NCBI GenBank assembly: GCA_019671005.1
Contig: CM033741.1
Location: 3,472,001 to 3,536,000, forward strand
From: Hibiscus mutabilis
Taxonomy: Eukaryota; Streptophyta; Magnoliopsida; Malvales; Malvaceae
DNA length: 64,000 nucleotides
Reading direction: 5' to 3'
The notes under the pieces are model-generated. The model saw only the letters and a program-made list of their open reading frames with translations. It did no database searches and was not told where the DNA came from. Shown one piece after another: positions 33,791-46,130 of this stretch. Both the position numbers and the translations under genes were made by a program. Positions within the stretch are counted from its first letter, which is position 1, and every line of letters begins with the position of its first letter.

Positions 33791-36610
33791 TTAAGTGCTG
33801 ACTTCCACTTCCTCCACTGGGACTTTGTGTTTGGCAGGATCTCTAATTCGGATCACTTCTTTCTCAACACTTCCATAATACTGCTGCTTACATTTCATGC
33901 TATCCGATCCCAGTCCCATCATGCTACAATTTTCCATTCCAAGTAATATAAATAAAGAATTAGAGAACTTTTTTTATCATGTTTTCATTTAATATATTAC
34001 TGAATTAAAATTCATTTATTTAAATTTTGACATGATTGGAATAGATTTATTTACCTTTCATGAAAAATTATAACCGGACGAATTTCACAGTTTTTAAAGC
34101 TGCATGAACAAATAATAGATTCTCAGTAATTGATCAAATTAAGATAAATGTTGCTTTAAATATAAAATGAATGAAACTAAACTCTAAGCTGCAATACTAT
34201 GCAATATTTTATTTTTATAACTCTTCATGTGTAAGAAAGGTGGACCGTAGACAATACTACTAGTTTTTTTTATGTTTTAAATATAATAAAAAGGAGTTAA
34301 TTGCATCATACATCCCTAAATTATCACCTTCATTTTAAATCGATCCAAAAACTTTTTAATGTTTCATTTTTATCCTCAAACTATGACCCTCATTTTAAAT
34401 TGGTTCCAAAACTTTTAAATGTTCCATTTTTATCCTCAAACTATGACCCTCATTCTAAATTGGTCCCCGAACTTTTTGAATATTCCAATTTCATCCTCAA
34501 ATTACCATTTATACCCCATCATATTATTATATAATACACATAGTGTTTCATGACAATTATCAATTTTTATACGGTTTTATTAACATAAGATATGATTAGC
34601 ATATACTGATAGTTCCGGGGTGAAATTAGAACGTTAAAAAAGTTTGAGGGCTATTTTAGAATGAAGTCATAGTTTGACGATGGAACTTGAATGCTCAAAA
34701 GTTTGGGGAGCAATTTAGAATGAAGTCATAGTTTGAGGATGAAATTGAAATGTTTAAAAGTTTAGGAACTAATTTAGAATTAGTGTCATAGTTAGGGACG
34801 TGTGGTGCAATTAACTCAATAAAAAGTTTTAAAATCCTTTCTTACCTAACATATATTGTTAAAAGAACAAAACATAAAGCTCGGGCATATTTTGAGCAGA
34901 TTAAGAGGTTTTTGATGAATCAAACTGTTGAGGTTTACAGAAGTAAGATGATACTGACCGGCTACATGGATCATAACAATTGTTTCGTTCCAGATTTATG
35001 GGATGTCCCCGAAGGGGCAAAGTGCAACGATTGTTATTTTCAATGAGTTGCATTATTGCTTGCTGCAAAAACACACCATGGCTCACCACTGCTATCTCCT
35101 CTTCTTTCCTTTCCCACAACCTAAATGATTTAAGTTCAAAATATTATATTAATTAAGAGTCGAATTCGAATTTCCGAACATGTAAATGCAAAATTACTTG
35201 AACTCACCATTTGAGGAACTTAATGGCCCTAGCTTTGACTGCATCAAAAGTTTCTCTTTCATTTGGAATCCACAAAACCTCATCTTCATCTTCTATCTGA
35301 TCATTGGTTAAGTGCTTGTGTTAATTAGTGTCAATGGAAGTGCAAGCTATTTAATTGGCTAATTACGGAGAGTATGAGTGAATTGGCACTTGCCAATGAA
35401 AAATCAACTGCAGGGAAACGAGACCGGTACTGACTGACGCTTCTTCTCTTGTCACATTCATATTTTCCCTGCACTCCATTCGAACTAAAACATAAGCTTT
35501 CAAAATAAGAGTGATTACAGTATGGCATAAAAATTTTCACTAGTGAAGTTGAAAGAGTATCAAGGAGAGGATATAGATTTGAATTTCGGAGACATGTCGT
35601 TGAATATGGCCTGTAAAATGAACAGAGGAACTAGGTGTAGGAGCATAATTATACACTTTCTTTTTCTATGAAAATTCTTTTTTTTTCCTGACCTAACATA
35701 ATGAAGACCAAAAAAGAGTGCAGTTTCCATGTGCACAGAAGACAACATGGTCCAAGCTTGCTTGATTAAAGAGTGGATAAATGAATTATAATGTCTACCG
35801 TCCTCCAATCATTAATGCATATCTGTTAAAATCATGCGTTAACTCTAACGGAAAAAGCCAAGCTATGCCGGCGACATACCATTCGCCCTCGACAAAGTTC
35901 ATATGCTACAATCGGTGGGCGACTGTTGAAAGTCGTCCATGTTTCATCGATCTCTACTGTTGAATCCTCCCATGAAGTAATGTCTAACCGATCCGGTTAG
36001 TCCTCGCCACCAAAAATTCCAACTGACGTTTGCAATGTTCTGCAGTTCATTCATTAAAGAAGCAAAAAGGGATGAAACCACATCTAAAACATGAGAACTT
36101 TTGTTAAATATTTTGACTATGAGAAAATAAGGTACCTTAACATAGGGGAAACGATGACTACTTCAATCTTATCAAGTAGTCCACTTTCACGAACATCTTT
36201 CCGCTGTTCAGCAACCTGTTAAGGCAGCGTACTAAGATGTCATGCATTCTGAAACATCAATCCCAGCATAACAACCTCCTACACCGGGAACAATTATAGA
36301 TTTTAAAGGCTAAAGCTGTCTATTGATTGACTCTACTCATTGCTCACCTGCTGCCAGCTAAGAGGTGATAGTCGAGCGTCGAAAAACTCAAAAGATGTCA
36401 GTGGATCGCGGCTCCTGTCTGATTCCACATTATGCATTCCTTGTGCATGCCTCGCCTGATGAATTGTTCATACAATCTTTCATATAAATGAACTCCTGTT
36501 TTCATCAGGGGAAAAATAAAGAGAGAGATGAAAACAAAGTGGAAACGAACCAGATGAATAATTTTACGACAGCCGAACTGGTATAACGGAGTTGCTGCAA
36601 TTGAATCCAT
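33791..36610 (-). pseudogene. Phosphoglycerate mutase-like copy 2, premature TAA
   Basis: All nine exons are recognisable: 36610-36551, 36455-36348, 36215-36136, 36039-35880, 35468-35394, 35296-35208, 35120-34959, 34099-34055, 33923-33791. Lengths of exons 1-3, 5, 6 and 8 match copies 1 and 3 exactly. The reading frame is intact over 304 codons except for a TAA at 35999-35997 (codon 97, after GIFGGED). Exon 2 has ARHAQGMHN and exon 7 has VVSHG, so the second catalytic histidine would be lost by truncation. Exon 7 is 42 nt longer than in the paralogues and its centre is diverged (LRGHPINLERNN). Exon 5 has donor TTG|GCAAGT. Intron 7 contains a 524-bp Mutator-type MITE. The single lesion suggests recent loss, a sequencing error, or rescue by splicing. 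I call it a likely pseudogene. Confidence 0.8.
34294..34817. mobile_element. Mutator-type MITE in intron 7 of copy 2
   Basis: Terminal inverted repeats GAGTTAATTGCA and TGCAATTAACTC, with a perfect 9-bp duplication AATAAAAAG at 34285-34293 and 34818-34826. The arms carry about 60-bp tandem units (CCTCAAACTATGACCCTCAT and its inverse), so the element can fold into a long hairpin. No ORF of interest was seen. Confidence 0.88.
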
Positions 36611-36710
36611 TCTCTGCAGATGTGAAAAACAGAGGAAGATATAACACAAAACCAAACAAGGCAGGCTACAATTTGAGACTATCCCTATGCTACTAACCTA
36701 AGTTTTATAT

Positions 36711-36716
36711 AGTAAT

Positions 36717-36749
<33 letters not shown>

Positions 36750-36752
36750 TAT
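36711..36752. repeat. (CATA)n/(TA)n microsatellite upstream of copy 2
   Basis: About six CATA units then TA units, some 100 bp upstream of the copy 2 start codon. A shorter (CATA)n lies in intron 3 of copy 3 (40943-40960). Confidence 0.85.
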
Positions 36753-37259
36753 GTACTCTTGTTCACTGTCATTAGTCCCACACGCAAATTAAAACTACTT
36801 TTTTTTAATATTCTTTATCCTTTCATCACCTCAAAGTTAACGACCTTGTAATGTCTAAGGAAACAGGAAGGAAATGGGGGAGGAAACTTGAATTCAGAGT
36901 GTTCGTTCTATGCAATTAATTTCTCATACTAATTTTCCTCAGTAGCTGTACAAGATTGAAAACTATACTATATACTGTCTAATAGTAAAAACGAATTATT
37001 TCAGTGCAGCAAAATTGACCGGACGTCCCCGACGTCTTATTAATGCTCGAAAATCTATAGAAAATCTGTAACGAGGAGACCTGGTTGACGACTGAAAGAC
37101 CATAACAACTAAAATGATGAAGGAACATTCCCAGACAATGCTTACAGTGAGAGAGAAAATCAAAACTCAAGAAGGAAAACTGTGCAGCTATTTGATTTTT
37201 CTGAGCTTACAACTGGCCTTTATACAATTATTTAAAGATAAGAAATCTGGAACTAAAAG

Positions 37260-37440
37260 CAATAATAAACCAGTGGGTGGAAGTCGGTCAACTATTGGGA
37301 TTTCGACTATTGAAGCCGGTGGAAGTCAGAGAAAACTAGTCAACCGGTCAACTATTGAAGCCGTTGGAAGTCGGCGACCAATACTTTTTTTTGTTGTTGA
37401 AAGTTTAATTCTACAAAACAATAAAAAGGGTGGAAAATAA
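37260..37440. repeat. Short direct-repeat patch between copies 2 and 3
   Basis: The words GGTCAACTATTG, GAAGCCG(G/T)TGGAAGTC and GTCAACCGGTCAACTATTG recur over about 110 bp. No family was assigned. It may be part of an old LTR. The rest of 36760-38640 shows no supportable gene. Confidence 0.45.
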
Positions 37441-38652
37441 TAGACAAATTTGCCTACGTTGGGATTTCGACTGATGGAATTTTATATTTTTCGTTTCTTG
37501 ATAGGATCTCCAACTCACCTTCCTACTATGTTTCTAACACAATAAACATTAGCAGTGCTTCTTAACTACTTGCCATTTGCTTCCACATTGCGTCACGGAA
37601 ATAGTTTCTTTTCTTTATAATAAGATTATATTAGAAGTGATTGTTTAAGATACCGATATCAGATTTATTGGATACTGTTTCGTAAATATGATTATAAGAA
37701 TCAAATTCGAAATTTATCCTCTACACTAGTTTACATTTCTGGGTTTTTTCTTTTTTTCTGATGAAATTGTTAACAAGACTAAACTTGTTTGGACTGAAGA
37801 CTAGGACCAGGTCAATACAAGACAACTTTATGTAAAACTGTCGTCTCTAAGGATGTGCAGTTTCTTTAACAGCTTCCGTAAGTACCCGAATACGAAAGTC
37901 GATTTCGAGAAATCTGTATCGATGTCTACACCATACTAACCCCTCCAAGGGTCTGGGAGCAACTAGATCGGTTCCGGATAGGGGTGATAATAAGCCTGAC
38001 CGGCTCGTGAACTACTCGGGCTCGAGCTCGAGACCTTAACAAACCGAACTGACCCAAGCTCTGCTCGAAAAGCTCGTGATCAGGCTCGAAATAATTATAT
38101 ACATATATATTATACACATATGCTACATATACACTAAAAGTAATCTCTTTGGCAAAAGAAAAGCAAAAAAAATAAATTAAGGAAAAATCCACTAAAAATA
38201 AATTAACTAAAATAAATTGGGCACTCTTTTCCCCTTCCCGATATTGAATTTCGTTTCAATGTTGGTTATGAAAAAGGTTTTTAACGAGGCCTTATCTTTT
38301 ATAAAAAAAAAATATAACAAAATTGTCCATTTCGAGTTGAGCCAAGCCTGACGAGCTTTGAGCCCAGCTCAATAGTATTGTTTCCGAGCCAAGCTCTACT
38401 GCCAAAGACAAACTTGTAGAAGAGGAAGTAGGAATTCATTTATAAAGATTTGACAGATTTATCTGTTTGAAGCATTTTGATCTAACTAACATTCTTGAAA
38501 TGATTTTATGATTCTCCTGACGTATATAGCTTGAAGACTTGACGAAAATTTTCAAGTACCTAAGAAATAGTCCCAGTAAATTTGTAATGAATCATGTAGT
38601 GGATATCAAACTGAATGTTCATGCTTGGTCACCCCTCGAAACACGAATAAAA

Positions 38653-41600
38653 CTAATTTGCATTTCCTTCTTCTGCAAGTATCTCAGCAGCAACGTCGCT
38701 CGGAAGATCAAGGCCACTAGGGATTTTACCAGGGTAGTTAGTCGTTGCAGGATCGGATCCCATCATACTGCAATGAAATCCAACAAAGAAATTTGAAGAA
38801 AAGTTTTTGACAATGGTATCATAGGGAGAAAGCGAGTTCAATTTCAAGTTCTTAAACTCTTATGCTTACCTTCTATCAACAAGAACTATAGACCGGAGCT
38901 CACAATTCGCAAAGCTGCAAAAGATGGACCGAAATTTCTTATTAACCAGTTAAATCCAGGGTTTTAGGTCATCAATACTGAAACATGTTTCGCTCTGTTG
39001 TTATCCTAAGATATACTTGTACCCCATTCTTCATAGTGCTTAAATAATAATAAACGGTTATGCAGAACTCACTGTGTGCAAATTTCGGTTGTCACTGATG
39101 GATGACAATCATGGCCAAAAGCACTTAAGGTATGGTACAAAAATCCGCTGTGTGACACGACTGCAATTTCCTTCTCCTTGCGCGTCCACAACCTGCAGCA
39201 AAAGTTATATAATCTAGTCATGGGGAAATTCAGTTTTGGCGTTCACTTCCATTTCTTTGTTACGTTGACTCAACATAAAGGGAAAATATGCATATCAGGA
39301 AGAAACGGACCACTCACCAGTTAAGAAACTGCATTCCTCTGGATGCAACATCTTTGTTCTTTTCACGGATGTCAGCTACCCATAAAACATCATCGTCGCT
39401 TTCGATCTTAAGGGAAAAAATATAACAAGAATTCTTACAGTTAGCCATTGTTGAATTTGAAATTTCGTAACAATTGCTGATAATGAGAAATTGAGACAAA
39501 GTACTTACCTGAGAAAAATCAATTGCAGGAAAGAGAGACCGATACTCGCTGATGTTTCTTCTTCTGTCACATGGATGGACTCCCTGTGGTTCGATGGTTC
39601 AAGGAGGAAACGATGAAAATGAGATGAGAAAGGCATAATACCAAAAGCTTCAATAAAAAGAAAGAGGAACATCTTAGACAATTGATACTAGCTGCAAATT
39701 CTACTACATGAACTAGCTCTTTTGAATATGCATATCTTTATCAACTTATGGTTGGTTTTTACATACGTTAACTACACTAGAATACTCTTTTAAGCACAGA
39801 AAAGCACACAATGAACCAATGAATCGAAACAGTAGGGATTATACGACAAGTTTCCCACACATATGATGGGGGGTGAGCTCTAGATGTCAAAATCATTCAA
39901 TTTCCAGCTTTTTATAATGATATGCCTGAACCATTAAAATATGTTCCACCATAACCATGCGAGTTTCTTCCAATCTTTAAATCTATGTTGAGTCTCAGAC
40001 TAATAAATATCTTGAAATGCAGATCAAGTGTGCCGTGCATATTTTGGATTAACACCACAGACATACAAAAAATAAATTAATAAAGACATAGAAATTGAAC
40101 ATTGACGCATCCAACCAAAGCCCATGTTTCTAAAGCAGAAAACTGGGAAGTCAAATAGCAGTAAGTAAGAGCAGTACAATCAGGGATGGAACCAGGATTA
40201 GACAGTGGGAGGGGTCAAGTTGCCTAACTTCAAAGTTAACAGGGACTTCATAAGTATTTAATCTCAATTTTTTTTTTTGGGGGGGGGAGGCAAGGCTTAA
40301 TTTGATAAGCATTCAAACTAACACGACCAAAATTGAAATTAGACAAAAATAAACTGGGGGGGGGAGGGGGGGCTCCTCCCATTCCCTTAATAGTTCCGTC
40401 ACTTATTAGAAGAGGTGGCTAAAATATATTGATTATTCCGAAAGTGAAGTATTGAAGTTCGATCAAGCATATAAGCATACTGATGGATATTGAATATCCA
40501 TGATAAATACAAGTACAGGGGTTTGACAAAGAATTGAAAACTATTACTCCCTTTTTGCATGCAACAGCACATTAAGTTGCAGATAAATTCTTTTGTGTCG
40601 TGCATCGGTGTCAAGCAAACACATTAAGTTGAGGGAGTACCAAATGTTCTCGACAAAGTTCGGCAGCTACAAATGGGGGGCAATTCAGGCTTGAAATCTC
40701 AGGACAGTCACTTTCCCCAGCATTTGCCACCATGAGTGGAGGAACATCAATCCCATCCTTATACTCTTCTCCGCCAAAGACTCCCACTGCAGTTTGCATA
40801 GTCCTATAACCCGTAAAGACACAGCTAGAGCATGAGAAATACCAATAAAAACCCGGACTAGGCATACACTAATAGAAACATCATGAATATTTCCATTTTC
40901 CGGGCAACAAACATTCACTATTAAACAATACTATTGATTCTTACATACATACATACATATAGTTGTTTCAAATTTCCCCTCTGGATTTGGTTCCTAGTCC
41001 TTTTTCTATTGTTTGAAGTTGCAAAAAATAAAAGATTGTTGATTTAGCGCAGACTTTTAGGTGAAAAGTACCATTGTTCTTATTGTATGAATCTGTGCAA
41101 ATATGCCTAGCAAGTAGGGCACAAACTTAACTTTTTATTGCTCTCCTAAAGTATGATTCTTCTTTCAAAAGAAAAGTTCATATGAAAAACAAAGGAAAAT
41201 ATATATAATCTGACAAAAGAAACACTACAATAAGGATTAAAAAATGATGCCAAAAAGTTTTCTTTTCATTTTCTAAAAGCAATACTAGTAAAACAAGAGG
41301 AAGGGAAAAGGAAAAAAGTAGCCAAGAAGAGATTCTCGAGAAACAAACAAAGTAATTGAAAGTAATAATACCTGAGCAAAGGGGAAACAATGACCAAATC
41401 CACTTTCTTAGAAAGCCCGGTTTCATGAACATGCTTGCGCAGATTATCAACCTGTTAAGGGTCATAAATACAATCAATAGCATTGTTCAAAACCATATTT
41501 TAAAGAATGAACACTCTAAAACCAACTTTGATGCACCAGATTTCAACAACCGAGATAAGTAAACACAGATTCTAAATAAACCTAATCGCCATATTTGTCA

Positions 41601-41949
41601 TTTCTTCTTGCCTTTTGTAAAAAAAAAAAAAAGCACAATGATTTAACCAAAGATTTTTCCATTATAAACCTGTTGCCAGCCAAGAGGCGTGAGCTGGGCA
41701 TCAAAATATTCTTCAGATGAAAAAGCAGAATGATCTTTCTCCCCCGCTACATTATGAACCCCCTGAGCATGCCTTATCTGGAAAACAATAACCCATTTTT
41801 AAAAACAGATTGGCCTATCAACTTTCAATCCAAAGTTCAAACTTCAAATTAAAAAAAAAAACAGAATATTTAACAAAGAGAAGACGAACCAGGTGTAGAG
41901 TTTTACAACGGTGCAAAGGGTATAATCCAGGAGTGATGGTTGCATCCAT
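38653..41949 (-). CDS. Phosphoglycerate mutase-like histidine phosphatase, copy 3
   Basis: Nine exons: 41949-41890, 41777-41670, 41451-41372, 40803-40641, 39583-39509, 39406-39318, 39192-39073, 38914-38870, 38767-38653. They total 855 nt, 284 aa, in phase, all GT-AG. Exon 2 begins IRHAQGVHN (His23 as nucleophile; RHA is usual in this plant subgroup as I recall it). Exon 4 has TMQTAVGVFGGEEY and CPPFVAAELCREHL. Exon 7 has IAVVSHSGFLYH, with the second catalytic His at 206 followed by Ser rather than Gly. Exon 8 has FANCELRSIVLVDR. The tail SMMGSDP-like segment after MMGSD is short. It belongs to histidine phosphatase branch 1; the substrate is unknown. It is the best candidate for the functional ancestral-type copy. 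Intron 4 is long (1057 bp) and contains G-runs. Confidence 0.88.
40180..40400. repeat. G-run patch in intron 4 of copy 3
   Basis: Two poly-G blocks (about 40279-40289 and 40357-40373, interrupted by A) lie between GATGGAACCAGGATTAG and its imperfect inverse near 40395 (AGTTCCGTCAC). It is probably a decayed insertion. The guanines lie on the non-template strand's complement, so the pre-mRNA carries C-runs. Confidence 0.5.
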
Positions 41950-43964
41950 ATCTGCAATCACCCAAAACAAAAACGAAACAAGCTTTACATGTCACTCAAA
42001 TTCAACAAGATCTCAAATTTGTTACCCAAATGAACATACCCGAGACTGAGAGAGAAACAGAGGCGGATGAATTGGTTTTCTATTGGATTTATAAAAGGGA
42101 ATGGGGATATAAATGGATTTTGAAGATGACGGTAAATGAATGCTTATATAAATGGAGAAAAAACTGAAGAAGGAAATGTTAAAATTTGTTTTTGTTGGTT
42201 TTAAAGGTACTTTATTTAATATAGTAATATTTGATTGCTGCTGAGCTCTGCCTCTGCCAAAAACGTGAGCTCCCCACTTTAGAAGCCATTGTTTTGGACC
42301 GACGATTCTATTTTACGTTACCCACCCACATGGCCAATTGCCATCTTTCCGCTTGGTTAGATAGTGAGACGTGGCACTTGTTTTGTACTTCTGATTCTCG
42401 TACGATCTAATGTGCTGTACTCTTCTTCAACTAAATTATCAGTAAACTGATAGAAAATGACATTAGTTTTTTTTACAAGTAGAAGCACGATTGTTTGGAA
42501 TTAAATTTAGGATTTTTATATTAATTAAAATTAAAAATAATATTTCTTAACCGTACATTATATGTTTTATCAAAACCATATAGTTTTTATTACATTAAAT
42601 ATTGAACCTGTAAGATATAAATGAAGAAGATAAATTACTTACTACTAAATTATTATTAATAATTCAAATCACCGTAATGGTTGAAATTTGAAATTTCCAG
42701 TTACTTTTTTTAATTTTCTCTCAATTATAGCTATTTATTTTTTATTTAATCGGTGGTGATCTAGTTTTTATATTGGTTGTCAACCACCGGCAATTTATAT
42801 TTTATTTATTTTTGTTTATTTATCTTGATTTTTTTTCGCACATTTTGTTGCGCTTTCTTCTACATCTGTGGCACGTTTTCTATGATTACTTTTGTAGGTT
42901 TTTGGTGTTCATACGGTGACCCTTACATCGCTTGTCTTCGATTCACGTTTGTCGGTGGCCACGTAGGGTTTTGATCCCCTTTTGGGTTGTTTGCCGATGT
43001 AATCTATAACGAATCGTTGCTTTTTTTTAGAATAGGCGTGAAAGGTTGTTGCTGATTTTGAGATTTCTTCTAGTTCTTGTTTTGACAACTCCCCATAGAC
43101 CCTTCCTACAGTAGACCGTACAAATTTTCTTTGGTGAGAAAAGAGAGTGTCAAAAAAAATCTCATATAAAGCATATATTATAAATTCTCATATCCCACAA
43201 AAGAGATCTTATTTTTAAATTGACTAAGATTGATATTTGATCCAATTATTTATAAAAAAGTAAAAACATAATATTTATAAAAAATAATTTAATTGAAATT
43301 TTATTTTAAATAATTTATAATTATATGTTGAGTCTTTAAGACTTTTAATCTTTATTAATTAATTTAATGATGTTCAACAATGTTCAGCGTTAATCGTATT
43401 CACTGTTCAGCGGTGTTCGTCGAACGTGATAAAATTTTCTTTATATTATGTAAATGATTTTTCAGTCTAAATTATATTGTTCAAACTTAAATTATTAAAG
43501 AATATAAACCATTCTATATTGCTCCTTATTTCACTTATATAAGCTAACTTTTGCTGACCTGAGACCCAAATATTATATTAAGACCATTCAAAAGATTAAC
43601 GTGTTATATTTTTTATAATTATGATATTTAATTAATTGAATAATTTTAATTAAGTATTATATAATTTATTATAAGTGTTTTTTTCTAACTTAATTTACTC
43701 ATAATTTCAATTTCTGATATTATTAAAAAAAATACCGTTTCATACGACTAAACCACCAGATTATTAAGTGTATATTTTTCCCCAAAAGAAAAGTATAAAA
43801 GGTGAACGATCTTCAATAAATAAATAAAATAAATCGAATGGTTTGAATTTGAGAATATTCCCATACGAAAAATAATTTAGATATCTGAGCCTTTGGCGGC
43901 CACCCGGATTTTGACTATTCTTGGTCAAAACGAAACAAAAGATGAATTTCAGTTTCCTTATATT
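41950..43964. other. Upstream region of copy 3, gene-free
   Basis: The first few hundred bases should hold the promoter and leader of the minus-strand copy 3 gene. A moderately GC-rich island at 42840-43000 has no convincing ORF and could be an old LINE or LTR scrap. The rest is AT-rich. Confidence 0.4.
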
Positions 43965-43965
43965 G

Positions 43966-44433
43966 GGGTAAATTACAATAGAGGTCAATTTATGAGTAAG
44001 GTTATATTTGGATCACCATATTCTTAAAAGTTATATTTGGGTCACTTAATTATAAGTAAGATTATATTTAGGCCACTTAATTATTAAAAGTTACACTTGG
44101 GTCACTTAATTATGGGTAAGGTGACATTTGGGTCATCCTTCATATAATATATATATATATATATATATATCAATTTTTGTATTAGATTATTTAATGATTT
44201 CAAATAAATTACTCTAGTGTTAATGAGGGCATATAAGTGATTTGGAAGAAAAATGACAAAATTGATATGTTTTTTTAAATATGAAGAGTGTCCCAAAGTG
44301 TAACATTGCCCATAATTAAGTGACACAAATGTAAACTTACCCATAGTTGAGTCACCTAGTGTAACTTTTAATAACTGGGTGACCCAAATGTAACATTTCT
44401 CATAATTAAATGACCTCCATTGTAGTTTACTCA
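43966..44433. mobile_element. Fold-back MITE with internal tandem repeats
   Basis: The end GGGTAAATTACAATAGAGGT and its inverted partner (44412-44432) bracket arms built from about 40-bp repeats around TTGGGTCACTTAATTATGGG. A (TA)n run lies at 44141-44170 in the centre. No target duplication could be read. A related fragment is at 62205-62300. Confidence 0.7.
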
Positions 44434-45311
44434 AATGTAAACAAACGAGACTACGGTACAACATATTAAGGAGTTGTTAAAGAAAGGACACAATCAAAAT
44501 GTTAGAAAACATGATAACTTAAAATATTATCACACAATTGAAATATTATTAAAAAGTATAATATTTTAAGTTGTAATATTGGTTATGCCATTTTTTAGCC
44601 ACACGTGCCGCACAACCAAATCACCTTATATAGTACACTATCAATGGTAATATGATTATAAATATTTTATTTGTTTATAAAAAAATTAAATATAATAAAA
44701 TTGCACTTGCAAATAACAAAAATAGTATGTATAAAATTTTTTTCTATTGATAATAATAATTTTTTATTTGAACAAGCACATTTAGTCAGTTGGCCAAATT
44801 GCTCATTTTTGTTCTCTCGTAATCTTTTGGATCATAAATTCTAGACCTATTAGGAAAAATTTCATTCCTTCTCCTAAAGTTTCCCTCTCTTTCCTTTGGG
44901 TACAATTAGGATTAAATTTAAGATTTGTCAAAAAAAATACTCCTTCTGTCTCACTCAATATGTTCCTTTTGTGTTTTGAAATTGTCCCACTTAAAATATC
45001 TCATTGAAAAAACCAACAACTTTTATAAGGCACATTTATCTTTATACCATTTTTTTAGTTTGTCAACAAAACAAAATTTAAAATTCTCGTTTCAATTATT
45101 TTACATCATATTTCTTACACATTTTTACATAATATTTTTTTTCTAAAATTGTGTAAAAAATCAATAATAAACAAAATAAATAGAACGGAGTGAGTATCAA
45201 TTATTTAGAATTCCTATGCCTTATTTAATAAATTAAAACGTTTGATTCTTTGCAAGCATCTGTGTCTTTGGTTTTTAGGATGCGGCTTGCTTCTACTCTT
45301 CTTCAAGCTCA
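44434..45311. other. Gene-free AT-rich stretch
   Basis: No gene or classifiable repeat was recognised. The words CTCACTCAATATGTTCC (44960) and AGAACGGAGTGAG (45183) look like the inverted ends of a Stowaway-type MITE, but this is unproven. Confidence 0.35.
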
Positions 45312-45322
45312 GATCTTTAACG

Positions 45323-46119
45323 TTTTTTTTTTTTTCTTTTTTGAAAATGTCAGCTAGCTCTTTATTGAAGTAAAAAACGGGAAAAAAGTACAACCAACTC
45401 CAAAAGACAAACACAAACGAAAAACCACAAAACAAATCAAACTGAATAGTAAAGAAACAAAGCAAAAACAATAAATAAAACCCCCAAACTGAGCAGGGGA
45501 GCTAGGCCGACTGAGAGTTCTCCGGCCATCACGCATGCGCGAATTAACAACAAAAAAAGAACAAGGCAGGAGTAACAGAACCAAGAATTGATGGGGAGCA
45601 GCCAAAATAAAGAATTCTTAGTCAAAGATGCAGAATCCGAAACGGCTATGGAGGGTCTGTGGATCGTCTATCATCAGCGGCTAGGGCTTCAATTCAAGGA
45701 GGAGCTTCTTCAACTCAAGCTTGATCTGCAGGAAGGGATAACCTTTCTCGAGCCATTTCATGTGCAACACGATTTTCCCCTCTTCGGATAAACGAAACCC
45801 GATAATCCAATATATGTTGTAGAAGATGTCTTGCATCATTAATAATTGCCCCAATTTTTGAGAGATCCTCCTTTCTTGATCTGAGTCTAGATATAATGGA
45901 TAACGAATCTCCTTCTAAAATTATTTTTTATAACCCCAGGTCCAGAGCAAAGAGGATGTCGGACTTCGAAGCTAGGGCTTCTGCTACAAAAAATGAAGGA
46001 ACATGGTTTACCAACATACACTGGGCTCCAAGAATGAAACCCTCATCATCGCGGAGTAACAGACCTTTCAGCTTGACAGAAGCATGCATCAACATTTACT
46101 TTCACAAAAGGAGAGGAGG
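45323..46119 (-). mobile_element. 5'-truncated LINE with RNase H, 11-bp TSD
   Basis: Direct repeats GATCTTTAACG at 45312-45322 and 46120-46130. A T-run (45323-45342) is the poly-A tail of a minus-strand insertion. The minus-strand translation with stops gives VKVNVDACF, FFVAEALASKSD, ILEGDSLS and IRRGENRVAHEMA, the RVT_3/RNase H tail of LINE ORF2. No RT remains. Confidence 0.85.
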
Positions 46120-46130
46120 GATCTTTAACG

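Noticed and set aside
42777..42974. 65-codon ORF in a GC-richer island
   Set aside because: Transmembrane-like only because of T-rich codons; no upstream or downstream exons; possibly retroelement debris.
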